Origin: Microvirga sp. Mcv34
GTDB lineage: Bacteria; Pseudomonadota; Alphaproteobacteria; Rhizobiales; Beijerinckiaceae
Reading direction: 5' to 3'
Assembly: GCF_024519725.1 (NCBI RefSeq)
Contig: NZ_JALJRK010000042.1
Location: 1-44,678 of the forward strand
DNA length: 44,678 nucleotides
Part shown: positions 23,896-31,318 of the stretch, piece by piece
Numbering within the stretch: position 1 is the stretch's first letter
Layout: every line of letters starts with the position of its first letter
Notes under the pieces: model-generated
Seen by the model: only the letters and a program-made list of their open reading frames with translations
Database searches by the model: none
Told to the model about the DNA's origin: nothing
Position numbers and translations under genes: made by a program

Positions 23896-24699
23896 ATGCC
23901 CCGAAACTCTCCCGGCGCCAGCCAGATGGCGTTCGACTTCGATGCCTTGTTCGCCCCTCAGCCGACGATGCCTCAAGCCGTCAAAGAAGCTGTCAAAGAT
24001 GCAGTCTTCTCCTACAGGAGCCCTGTCAAAGCGCCTGCCGATGACACCCAGTCAAAGCCATGGGCAGACCGGCTACAAGGCGTCGAGGACCAAACTCCCC
24101 GAATTCTTGAGATCGATGGCATTCGGGCCATCTGCACGCCTGACCGCTGGATGTGCTTCTACGCGATCGACCCCGGCAAGCCCTTCATCAGTGAAACCGG
24201 CTTCATGTCTGGCTGCAGCAGCCGCAAGGGGTCCTCAGAGGAAACCTTCCTGGCCCTGCTCACCGAGCAACGCAAACAGCACAAGGGCAAGCTGCCGATC
24301 CCGGCGACGACCTATCGATTGCCCGAACCAGGGGAAGATGGCCCGCAGCCCGCAACCGGTGCACTCCTCGCGCTGAAGAAGCTCAAGACCGACCCATACA
24401 ATGCCGCCTTGATTGTCGAAGGGAACGGTCAATGGGGCGATGGCAAGTGTTCCGAGCACGGAAAGCCCGACCTTCTGAAAGAAGGTACCCTAGGCCTTCT
24501 GCCTGACGGCTTTGATGTCGAGGTCGATGCCAAAGGGCACGGGTTCGCCCTCGTCGCTCCGAACGGTCGCCGGTGGCCAGATGCAGGATCCTACTTCCCA
24601 GCTCTGCATAACATCCGGTGCGCCGTCACACGCCAAGCCCGCGACGATGCGGAAACCGGAGCCCCCTTCTTCTACGAAACCCTTCCGCAAGCAGCTTGA
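23896..24699 (+). CDS. Unknown protein sharing an N-terminal motif with the TGT-like gene
   Basis: A 267-residue protein. Its first 19 residues mirror those of the upstream barrel protein: both begin MPR, both have Gln at position 10 and FDFD at 13-16 followed by a leucine-phenylalanine pair. A linker of about 45 residues leads into a folded part with IRAICTPDRWMCFYAIDPGK, GCSSRKGSSEETFLALL and a C-terminal beta-rich segment (HGFALVAPNGRRWPDAGSYF). No catalytic motif was recognised. The start has only a weak GGAT upstream. It is likely co-transcribed with and functionally linked to the barrel protein. Confidence 0.6.
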   Translation: MPRNSPGASQMAFDFDALFAPQPTMPQAVKEAVKDAVFSYRSPVKAPADDTQSKPWADRLQGVEDQTPRILEIDGIRAICTPDRWMCFYAIDPGKPFISETGFMSGCSSRKGSSEETFLALLTEQRKQHKGKLPIPATTYRLPEPGEDGPQPATGALLALKKLKTDPYNAALIVEGNGQWGDGKCSEHGKPDLLKEGTLGLLPDGFDVEVDAKGHGFALVAPNGRRWPDAGSYFPALHNIRCAVTRQARDDAETGAPFFYETLPQAA

Positions 24700-24713
24700 A
24701 CGACAGGTCATCG

Positions 24714-25532
24714 ATGCAGACTGATATCACGCTCAACACACAAGCCAATCTGCTGAAGACCGGCGATCAGGTCACGGTCCAAGCCGAAGGGCTGACCCTT
24801 CTCATCAGACGTCAGGATGAGGGTATTAGCGTTTATACCTATGGCTCCGGCGCCGAGGCCCTCAAAGAAGATTGGACCCTGTTCACGGAAGCCGAACCAG
24901 CCGACAGTGCATACGAGGCAGCCGCCCGGGCTGCGGGATGGTCGCAGATTTCAGCCCAGGACGAACACGACGAGGCCTTCGTCCTGCAAGTTGACGGTCA
25001 GGATGACCGCATTGAATACTACGGCGACTGGGAAAAACTCTGCGTTGCCGAAGGGATCGAGGTGAAGCCCGCCGCATTGCCGTCGGATTCAGCCGCGCCA
25101 GCACCCGTCCGTGCCTCGAGTTGGGCCAGCCGGCCGGATCTGGCACAGGCCGAAAGCGAGGGCTGGTGGATTGCGGAATGCAGCGGCCTCGAAACTGAAA
25201 CCGCCCGCCTGGAGCGCATCGATGACGCCGGGATTTTCACCGGCGACGCTGCGGCGTGGGTTCATGTCTGGGGCCAGGCCCAGAGCGGTAGCGCCTATCA
25301 TCAGAGCGTCCTGAATTGGCTCAAGGAGAATGCTCCGGTCGAGTTCAAGCGGATCAGCGACCACCAGGAGGCCCTTGCCGACAAAACCACCTGGGCGATC
25401 GTCAACGATGCTGGCGATTTCTGGTCCAACGACGATGGCTGGGTCGACCAGGAATCCAAGACCCTCTTTTACGCCCACGAGAAGGTCACGATGAACCTGC
25501 CGATCGGCGGCAAGTGGGCCCTGATCGGCTAG
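24714..25532 (+). CDS. Unknown acidic protein, end of the unknown-gene cluster
   Basis: A 272-residue acidic protein counted from ATG 24714; the longer frame from 24618 overlaps the previous gene and has no ribosome site. It begins with a beta-rich part (LKTGDQVTVQAEGLTLLIRR), then repeated tryptophan/acid-rich segments (EYYGDWEKLCVAEGIEV, FWSNDDGWVDQESKTLFY) and closes with NLPIGGKWALIG. It has no signal peptide and no recognised family. The gap to the preceding gene is 14 bases. Confidence 0.6.
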   Translation: MQTDITLNTQANLLKTGDQVTVQAEGLTLLIRRQDEGISVYTYGSGAEALKEDWTLFTEAEPADSAYEAAARAAGWSQISAQDEHDEAFVLQVDGQDDRIEYYGDWEKLCVAEGIEVKPAALPSDSAAPAPVRASSWASRPDLAQAESEGWWIAECSGLETETARLERIDDAGIFTGDAAAWVHVWGQAQSGSAYHQSVLNWLKENAPVEFKRISDHQEALADKTTWAIVNDAGDFWSNDDGWVDQESKTLFYAHEKVTMNLPIGGKWALIG

Positions 25533-25686
25533 AACAACCTTCCTTTGTTATTCGCCTGCTAAAGAATACCCCTTATGGGACTGGCCCATGAGCCAAAGTG
25601 CAAAGTCTTTGAGCTACTCAGCCAAGTCTGTTCCTTTATAATCCTGTAAAAGGCTGGGAGCATATTCCGCGGCTCAGGGGGAGCAC

Positions 25687-25947
25687 ATGGGGGCAAAGAG
25701 AACGCAGAACCTGGTTGAGCCAGAGGCCCATCCCGCTGCCAATGAGAATAGAAGAGGGGCACGGCCCGCGCTGTCAATGCAGGAAGCTCTTGTGCTCCGG
25801 CTTATAGCCGCAGGGGTTCCCACAAGTGACATCGTAGCCCAGCTCGCCGTCAATGAACCGGAGGTCAAACAGCACATCAAAGCTTTGCTTCTCAAGGCCA
25901 GAGCTAAGACCAAGCCTCGTCTGGTTACTGCGCCGACAAACGTCTGA
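25687..25947 (+). CDS. Mini LuxR-type helix-turn-helix protein
   Basis: An 86-residue protein with GGGGGAG before the ATG. Residues about 31-75 (MQEALVLRLIAAGVPTSDIV, then NEPEVKQHIKALLLKARAKT) match the four-helix LuxR/GerE DNA-binding domain, without any receiver or sensory domain. The N-terminal 30 residues are basic and probably disordered. TATAAT at 25637-25642 could be its -10, although no good -35 is spaced correctly. It is convergent with a CheY-like receiver gene 18 bases away; a regulatory link between the receiver and this DNA-binding domain is conceivable but unproven. Confidence 0.7.
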   Translation: MGAKRTQNLVEPEAHPAANENRRGARPALSMQEALVLRLIAAGVPTSDIVAQLAVNEPEVKQHIKALLLKARAKTKPRLVTAPTNV

Positions 25948-25964
25948 TCAGCCCCGCTCCCGCC

Positions 25965-26396
25965 TCACTGAGGAGGATCGCGCCTCACCACGCGCTCAAT
26001 CATCTCGATCATTTCCGGCAGCCGATAAGGCTTTGGCAGAAACGGGACACCGGCAGACGCACACATGCCGTGACAGGCGCGGGAGCGACCGGACGTAAAG
26101 ACAACCGACAGAAGCGGCTGGATCGTCAAAGCTAATGCCGCCAGGTCAAATCCATCCCGACCGCCGAGATTGATGTCGGTAAAGAGGATGTCCACGGAAA
26201 CGTCGGCTAATATCACCTCGGCTTCTTCGGCGCTCGCGGCGGTAAACACCTCGAAGCCGGCCTCTGTCAGGGCTTCAGCCGCAATCTCGCCGATGATCAA
26301 CTCATCTTCGACCACGAGAACGCGCTGCCGCAGATTTTTTGGAAGGCGAGCTTCAGCCGCGGCTGGGCGGCTCCAAGGGGACAGGATCGGTGTCAT
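25965..26396 (-). CDS. Single-domain response regulator (CheY-like receiver)
   Basis: A 143-residue protein. After a 24-residue variable start it has RVLVVEDELIIGEIAAEAL (acidic pair), ILFTDINLGGRDG with the phosphoacceptor Asp, FTSGRS (the switch Thr/Ser) and FLPKPYRLPEM with the conserved Lys. There is no output domain. Short receivers of this type are common in Rhizobiales beside HWE/HisKA2 kinases, but no kinase is visible here. It is convergent with the LuxR-type HTH gene. Confidence 0.9.
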   Translation of the reverse strand: MTPILSPWSRPAAAEARLPKNLRQRVLVVEDELIIGEIAAEALTEAGFEVFTAASAEEAEVILADVSVDILFTDINLGGRDGFDLAALALTIQPLLSVVFTSGRSRACHGMCASAGVPFLPKPYRLPEMIEMIERVVRRDPPQ

Positions 26397-26472
26397 GTAC
26401 GCAACCTCACTGAGCTAGTCCGCGTGGTTAACGACGCGCCTGCCCAGCAGTTCGGCTCCCGCTCCGACGAGT

Positions 26473-26552
26473 GGCCGGTATGGTAAGCAAAGGGTTATCG
26501 AGCCAATTCGAGCCGGCCGAGAGGGCTGTCATCGAGAGATGACGGCCCTTTT
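26473..26552 (+). ncRNA. Structured RNA candidate ending in a terminator
   Basis: An outer 6-bp pair (GGCCGG 26473-26478 with CCGGCC 26513-26518) is followed by a strong hairpin with a GAGA loop and TTTT. No plus-strand gene ends just upstream, so it is either a small RNA or an attenuator 56 bases before the gene at 26609. No promoter was identified. Confidence 0.35.
26523..26552 (+). terminator. Strong rho-independent terminator without an obvious gene
   Basis: GGGCTGTCATC, the GAGA loop and GATGACGGCCC form an 11-bp stem with one G-U pair, followed by TTTT. Direction is rightwards. Confidence 0.75.
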
Positions 26553-26608
26553 GCGTAGCGCACTCCCAATCCGGGAAACCCCATAAATATCAATCGAGGA
26601 CGCCTGAA

Positions 26609-27100
26609 ATGACCCAGGAACTACCCGAAGCCTTCGGGTTCAAGAAGGACGACGTGGTTCAGATGCTGGTCGAAACCAGCGGCTTGGACGCCGATGACAA
26701 CGAGCTCACGTTCCCGGTCGGCGCCGTAGCGATCATTGATCGCATTGAGCGCCTCGAGGGATCTCAGGGGATCGCACTCACCGTCGCCATTGAGGGCAAG
26801 ATCGTCAATGTGTTCGACGAGGGGGATGGGCTCCCGGCCAGGAGGTTCTTCGAGCCGGTGCTCACGAAACGAGACGACTCCAAGCGCCCACTCACACTCG
26901 CGGACGTGAAGGATGCCGACACCTTCACACATGCTGCCTTCGTGCATGGTGAGGATTCTGAAGGTGACCATGAAATCGGGGATTTGCAGGACCTGTTCCG
27001 CGCCGCCTGGGGGCTCATGACGGAGGAGCAGAAGGTCGACTTCCTTTTCACGGACCAAGCGAAAGCCGTCCTGTCGGCCGCTGGTATCCTCGCCGACTAA
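26609..27100 (+). CDS. Unknown acidic protein
   Basis: A 163-residue protein with GAGGA 8 bases before the ATG. The N-terminal half is beta-rich (FKKDDVVQMLVETSG, FPVGAVAIIDRIERL, IALTVAIEGKIVNVF), suggesting a small barrel. The C-terminal half is helical and acidic. It has no signal peptide and no recognised family. It is followed by a second small gene after 31 bases, probably co-transcribed. The hairpin at 26523 precedes it and could attenuate its transcription. Confidence 0.6.
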   Translation: MTQELPEAFGFKKDDVVQMLVETSGLDADDNELTFPVGAVAIIDRIERLEGSQGIALTVAIEGKIVNVFDEGDGLPARRFFEPVLTKRDDSKRPLTLADVKDADTFTHAAFVHGEDSEGDHEIGDLQDLFRAAWGLMTEEQKVDFLFTDQAKAVLSAAGILAD

Positions 27101-27131
27101 TCCATCCTCAACCGCTTAGAAGAGGGAAAAC

Positions 27132-27323
27132 ATGAACCGCGCTCGCCCCACCCGTGCTCAGATGAAGTCGATCCACCAACTGTTCCAACGCTCTCCCGAC
27201 GGAAGCCCAACTTATCGGGAGTTTCGGAAGCGGTTCCACCACCTCTCCTTTGACAACATATTCGGTGGCACTTGGCATGGGATGTTCATCGGCATTGAAA
27301 CCGATGGCTACCGACACTCTTGA
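27132..27323 (+). CDS. Small unknown protein of plasmid/phage type
   Basis: A 63-residue basic protein with GAGGG before the ATG. It reads RPTRAQMKSIHQLFQRSPDG, then YREFRKRF and HGMFIGIETDGYRHS. This layout resembles short proteins I have seen on alphaproteobacterial plasmids and phages, whose function is unknown. It is convergent with the glycerophosphodiesterase-like gene. Confidence 0.6.
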   Translation: MNRARPTRAQMKSIHQLFQRSPDGSPTYREFRKRFHHLSFDNIFGGTWHGMFIGIETDGYRHS

Positions 27324-27410
27324 AGCCGTATCCCGCCCGTTGCTTAACTCAAGGGCCTGGACCAACTGAGATGCACACTCATCACGCGCGCATCCCAGTC
27401 GCTTATCGCG

Positions 27411-28211
27411 TTACTTGCTCAAAAAACTCTGCAAGCCCGCGAGATCATCCGTATTGATTTTGTCGACGCCCGCCGCCTTCAGCTCTTTCCAGATTGCCTC
27501 GCGCTGCGGACCCGGCTGGTCCGGTGTCGCCCAGAACCGGATGGTCCAGCCCTTGCCATGGGCCGTCTTCACGATGTCCTGCAATTTGGCCTTCTCGGCG
27601 GGAGGCATCTCTCCCTCGCCTTTCCAGGTAAACACCTTGGTCCAGTTGTCGCTCAGGAGCGGCATGAAGGATGCTGGCATGTCGGAGGTCAGATCAGGCA
27701 TGCGGCCATCATACCCGGCATAGCGGACCTTCTCCGAGAGCATGTGATCTTTCGGGCGGTTGCCGGACACGACCGCGGTGACGGCGCCTGCCTGAACCTT
27801 GCCGTCCCGAACAACCGTCAGAATGTCCGCATATTTGGAAAGTACCTCTGCCAAAGCTTTGTAGGTCAGCTCACCCTCAGTTTTGATATCGATGAGGAGC
27901 GTAAATCCCTCGCTTCCCGGATAAACCCTGCCGCCATTCTCAGTGATGCGCTTCTTCAGAGGGTCCAGGTACAGCGCCTCCAGGGTCCTCTCCGGCTTGA
28001 TATGAGCCTCCTCGTGCGCCACCAGCAGCTTGCCATTCACGAGCCAAATGTCAGCCTCGACGCCAGTAAAGCCATGGTCGAGGGCATCGAGCAGCGGCCG
28101 CTTATGCTCATAGTCGTTGTGAGCATGGGCTTGAGCAAGGGGCTTCACGTCGGCTGCAGAGACCATCGCCGGCGTAAAGGCGAGGGCGGCGGCCAGGAAC
28201 AGGGTCTTCAT
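27411..28211 (-). CDS. Secreted glycerophosphodiester phosphodiesterase/PI-PLC-like enzyme
   Basis: A 266-residue protein counted from ATG 28211, with GGAGG upstream and an immediate signal peptide ending MVSAAD. The mature protein has the active-site pattern of the GDPD/PLC-like barrel: QAHAHNDYEH (His), GVEADIWLVNGKLLVAHE (metal-binding Glu/Asp and second His), LLIDIKTEG (metal-binding acid) and GWTIRFWATP near the end. Such enzymes hydrolyse glycerophosphodiesters or phosphoinositides in the periplasm and can supply phosphate or glycerol phosphate; the exact substrate is not given by sequence. Confidence 0.88.
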   Translation of the reverse strand: MKTLFLAAALAFTPAMVSAADVKPLAQAHAHNDYEHKRPLLDALDHGFTGVEADIWLVNGKLLVAHEEAHIKPERTLEALYLDPLKKRITENGGRVYPGSEGFTLLIDIKTEGELTYKALAEVLSKYADILTVVRDGKVQAGAVTAVVSGNRPKDHMLSEKVRYAGYDGRMPDLTSDMPASFMPLLSDNWTKVFTWKGEGEMPPAEKAKLQDIVKTAHGKGWTIRFWATPDQPGPQREAIWKELKAAGVDKINTDDLAGLQSFLSK

Positions 28212-28498
28212 GTTTCCTCCAGTAGTTTTGTCTGCTTGTCTGGGATGCTGGTCTTCCAAGGATCGGTGACATACTGATGACGGCACAGTCCTTAGCCGGC
28301 TCACACCCAGATCTCGGAGATAGGTCCAGACCGCCTGGAGGCAACTCTAATGGCCCGTTCCTGCCATTAACTACCCTTCCGCCACTTTGTTGCCACGGTT
28401 GCCCTGCCCAACTAGCCTCCTTCGCGTGATCGATCGGTCACCGGAGGGTGGAGCAAGGCGCTCTGCCGGAGGGGAACTACAAGGGACTAGAGACGAGA

Positions 28499-28708
28499 AT
28501 GGCGACTGGGACGGTTAAGTGGTTTAATGAAACCAAGGGTTACGGCTTCATTCAGCCGGACAATGGCGGCAAAGACGTGTTCGTTCATATTTCCGCAGTG
28601 GAGCGCGCTGGCCTCCGCGGTCTGAAGGACGGCCAGAAGATCTCCTACGAGGTCGAGCAGGACCGTCGGTCGGGAAAGGAATCTGCCACCAACCTGCAGC
28701 AGGTCTGA
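28499..28708 (+). CDS. Cold-shock-domain protein
   Basis: A 69-residue single cold-shock domain, counted from ATG 28499. It carries the RNA-binding motifs RNP1 (KGYGFI) and RNP2 (VFVHIS) after the usual GTVKWFN opening. It binds single-stranded RNA and DNA and acts as an RNA chaperone. The gene has a leader without another gene between it and 28305, as is common for csp genes, and a strong terminator 37 bases after its stop, so it is probably transcribed alone. Which csp paralogue it is cannot be told. Confidence 0.95.
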   Translation: MATGTVKWFNETKGYGFIQPDNGGKDVFVHISAVERAGLRGLKDGQKISYEVEQDRRSGKESATNLQQV

Positions 28709-28745
28709 GACCTCTCACAATTGCGGATTGCTCCGCCTCAACGAC

Positions 28746-28774
28746 AAGCCGCTCCATTTCGGGGCGGCTTTTTT
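28746..28774 (+). terminator. Rho-independent terminator of the cold-shock gene
   Basis: AAGCCGCTCC, a 5-base loop and GGGGCGGCTT, then TTTT. The stem is 10 bp with one G-U pair. Confidence 0.9.
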
Positions 28775-28801
28775 GTTGTGCCTGCCAAACTGGAGAACCC
28801 C

Positions 28802-29107
28802 ATGACAGAGACATCGCCCCCTGACTTCCTCAGCGACGAGCGCTTCATCAACGAGCACCGGAAGGTCTTTGTGATGTTCATGGGGCGTGATGGCTACTCG
28901 CAGGAAATGTCCACTGAGGAGTTTCCGCGACTGCGTGAGACCGTCAAACTCGATGCTTGTCCCAAGGCCTATTTACGCCTGCAGCGGACCGGATCCCGCT
29001 TTGCTCTCGACCGGCGCAAGAAAATGGAGATCGCAGAGATTTATCATAAGGCAGGGGAGCATGCTTACTACGGCTATTGCGTTGCCCTTGGTATCAAGCC
29101 CGAGTGA
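28802..29107 (+). CDS. Small unknown protein
   Basis: A 101-residue charged protein counted from ATG 28802, with GGAGAACCCC just before it. It is helical with several aromatic residues (KVFVMFMGRDGYSQEM, HKAGEHAYYGYCVALG). It has no signal peptide or recognised motif. It starts 28 bases after the csp terminator and so needs its own promoter. Confidence 0.55.
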   Translation: MTETSPPDFLSDERFINEHRKVFVMFMGRDGYSQEMSTEEFPRLRETVKLDACPKAYLRLQRTGSRFALDRRKKMEIAEIYHKAGEHAYYGYCVALGIKPE

Positions 29108-29212
29108 TGCGGCGGTCCTGAATCTGCCCGTCACCTCCCCTATTATAAATTGGCAGATGTGAACTATCTCAGGTGATAAGACCCTGAGGACTTGCCTCGG
29201 AGAGGAGACGCA

Positions 29213-29440
29213 GTGACCACACGCCTTATGGAGATCCTCGATCGCGACGCTGCCATCATGAGAGCCAAGATGGCTGAGGTCATGCCGGCCGCAGATGGCG
29301 AAGCGCAGCAAGCTCGGGAGTTGATGATCCTGCTTCATACAGGGCTCTTTGTCATCCAGCGAGATGAAGGCAGCACTGCCGAAGAGTTGCGGGAGTTCGC
29401 GGGTCAAATCCTCGACCGGACGCGGATCACCAGGCAGTAG
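29213..29440 (+). CDS. Small unknown helical protein, GTG start
   Basis: A 75-residue protein beginning at GTG 29213, chosen for GAGAGGAG just upstream. It is entirely helical: MEILDRDAAIMRAKMAEVMP and ELMILLHTGLFVIQRDEG. No family was recognised. It could be a small regulator or partner protein. Confidence 0.5.
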   Translation: MTTRLMEILDRDAAIMRAKMAEVMPAADGEAQQARELMILLHTGLFVIQRDEGSTAEELREFAGQILDRTRITRQ

Positions 29441-29564
29441 CAGCCGAAATAATCCTGTGAGTTTCAGCGGGCCTAAATCTTTGCGAAGCTGCTAGTAACC
29501 CCAATCGGCTATCCAAAACCCTCGCAGTCACACTGAAAGCCGCCGCCGACTGCCGGATAAGGGA

Positions 29565-30857
29565 ATGTTTCGCTACCTCTGGAGACATAAGGCGTTCAGC
29601 GCCGTACTACTCTTCCTCTTCGGCATCGGCTTGTATCTCCAGCCGATCGCCGCCTGGATTGGGCTCGCGCTGCTGCTATTCCTGCGCCTCACCAAGGTCC
29701 ATTCGTTCCTGCTCATCTATGACCTAACAGACCGGGCGGCCCTGACACATGTCAGGACGTTAGCGACCAAACGCGCCCATATGCTTTCACCGGATGAATA
29801 TGGGAACGTCTCTGAGGAGACCTGGGACAGGCACCTCAACACCTTCATCAAGAAGACGCTCGTGCCGGAGTTCCAGCGCAGGAAGGTCGAGCATCTCCTG
29901 GCCAAGGATTCGAAGCGCTACGCCGCTCGCTTGAGGACCCGGATCAACCGGATCATCGATCGGCACCAGCCCGCTGAGCCAGCAGTTGAATTTGACGACG
30001 CGATGACAGGCAGAGAGTTTGAGCTCTACTGCCGCGATATCCTGCAGGAAGCCGGATGGCGTGCTTCACTTACGCCGGGATCAGGTGACCAAGGAGCCGA
30101 CATCATTGCGGAGAAGGAGGATCGGCGGGTTGTGATCCAGTGCAAGTTCTACAACGGCACAGTCGGCAACAAGGCTGTTCAGGAAGCCTATGCCGCCGCC
30201 GCCTTTCAGGATGCCCCTTACGCGGTCGTGGTCACCAATTCGGTGTTCACCAAGTCCGCCCACCAGCTCGCGCACAAGAATGGTGTGCTGCTGATGCACC
30301 ATAGCGATCTGCCCCGCCTTGAGTTGATCGTAACCAGCGGGGCGGGGCCCGCTGATACAAGATTCCATTCAGTCGCTCGAAGCCTTGAGGAAATCGTCTA
30401 TCGACAGTTGCGCCGAGTTGGCCGGCTTCGCCTTCGGCTTCTTGGGCCCTTCCTCAACGCCCGTCGCAATTGGCTGCTTGCGCGGGATGGGCGTGTCTTC
30501 CGACTGCATGCGCTTCATCCGAGCTTTTGCCTTGTCTCGCGCCTGAGCTTCCTCGGACTGCGGATCCTCGGTGAGCCACTTCCCACGCTTAATCACTTCG
30601 TTCACGCGACCCTGGTTGATCCCAAGCTGGAAGGCAATCTCCTGCTGGGTCATGTCGGTCGTGCTATGAAGTTCGAGGATCTTGCGAGCGAGCTCCGGCG
30701 TCATCTTGCGCCCAGACACTCGCCGGGCCGGAGCGACCGACCGGGTCTTCTTTTCCTCCTTGCGCATCTTCTCCAGAATGGCCAGGGCCATGTTCATGCC
30801 TTGGGCGCGCAGGGCTTCTTCGAATTGCTTCAGCGTAGCCAAAAGAGAGACTCCTGA
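29565..30857 (+). CDS. Membrane-anchored Mrr-type restriction-endonuclease-like protein
   Basis: The N-terminus has two hydrophobic segments (about residues 11-42). Residues 148-252 form an Mrr_cat nuclease domain: MTGREFELYCRDIL (Glu), GSGDQGADI (catalytic Asp175/Asp179), VIQCKFY (Gln192-Lys194) and a closing YAVVVTNSVFT. Mrr enzymes cut methylated or foreign DNA; membrane-anchored relatives are widespread and poorly understood. The frame continues for about 165 residues beyond the normal domain end, entirely antisense to the HTH gene at 30369-30842, with arginine/leucine-rich sequence typical of a shadow frame. A one-base shift near 30350 would meet a TGA at once. The authentic C-terminus is therefore probably near residue 265, and the stop may have been lost. 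Confidence 0.75.
   Translation: MFRYLWRHKAFSAVLLFLFGIGLYLQPIAAWIGLALLLFLRLTKVHSFLLIYDLTDRAALTHVRTLATKRAHMLSPDEYGNVSEETWDRHLNTFIKKTLVPEFQRRKVEHLLAKDSKRYAARLRTRINRIIDRHQPAEPAVEFDDAMTGREFELYCRDILQEAGWRASLTPGSGDQGADIIAEKEDRRVVIQCKFYNGTVGNKAVQEAYAAAAFQDAPYAVVVTNSVFTKSAHQLAHKNGVLLMHHSDLPRLELIVTSGAGPADTRFHSVARSLEEIVYRQLRRVGRLRLRLLGPFLNARRNWLLARDGRVFRLHALHPSFCLVSRLSFLGLRILGEPLPTLNHFVHATLVDPKLEGNLLLGHVGRAMKFEDLASELRRHLAPRHSPGRSDRPGLLFLLAHLLQNGQGHVHALGAQGFFELLQRSQKRDS
30369..30842 (-). CDS. Small helix-turn-helix DNA-binding protein
   Basis: A 157-residue protein counted from TTG 30842, which has AGGAG 8 bases before it; GTG 30875 is the alternative. Residues about 50-90 read MTPELARKILELHSTTDMTQ and QEIAFQLGINQGRVNEVIKR, a clear resolvase/sigma-like HTH of a type frequent in rhizobia. 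The C-terminal third is basic and low-complexity and ends in a short SIDDFLKAS. It is probably a transcriptional or nucleoid-type regulator. It overlaps the read-through part of the Mrr-like frame completely on the opposite strand. Confidence 0.7.
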   Translation of the reverse strand: MATLKQFEEALRAQGMNMALAILEKMRKEEKKTRSVAPARRVSGRKMTPELARKILELHSTTDMTQQEIAFQLGINQGRVNEVIKRGKWLTEDPQSEEAQARDKAKARMKRMQSEDTPIPRKQPIATGVEEGPKKPKAKPANSAQLSIDDFLKASSD

Positions 30858-30875
30858 ACTCCTGCCCCGATGCAC

Positions 30876-31318
30876 TCACACCGGTTCAGACTGACTTTTG
30901 AACGACGAAGAGATGGTGAGACGGTCCGTCAGCCCCGCACGACTATCCGGATAGGCCAGCCGAATTAAGCTGGCCCGAACCAGAATAGAGTCCATGATTC
31001 GCGTTTTTCAAGCGGGGAACCCAACTTGGTTGTTGATTTGTTCTGGACGATTAAGCCTTCCATAGTCTCTGAAGGAATGCACTTCAGCAGGGCTCCACAT
31101 CTCAGTGCAAGAAGCCAATTCGGCAGTCCCGCAAACTAGATAACAAGATCAGATACCTAGCTGCAACTGCTGGGTGGTATAAATCCCGACTTTTGAGAGA
31201 CCCTTAGGTCCGACTTCAACTAGACCGGGAGATCGGCTGGTGCAACGAGCCCAGGGTACCCCAATCGCCTGGCGCTTAAATTCGCGCTACAATGAAGCTT
31301 TCTAGGAGGTCCTACGCT
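30876..31318. other. Non-coding gap with a 7-bp inverted repeat
   Basis: No gene is supported here. The only clear structure is GGCCAGC-N8-GCTGGCC at 30954-30975, a perfect inverted repeat that could be an operator for the flanking HTH gene or a small hairpin. The right end carries the strong AGGAGGT site of the next gene. No promoter could be picked with confidence. Confidence 0.4.
30954..30975. repeat. Perfect 7-bp inverted repeat
   Basis: GGCCAGC and GCTGGCC are separated by the AT-rich 8-base CGAATTAA. It lies about 110 bases upstream of the HTH gene start, so it may be its operator. Confidence 0.5.

Noticed and set aside
22610..25532. A full Dpd-type 7-deazaguanine DNA modification system
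   Set aside because: Only a DpdA/TGT-like barrel is a candidate; no helicase, ParB-like or preQ0 synthesis genes are visible nearby.
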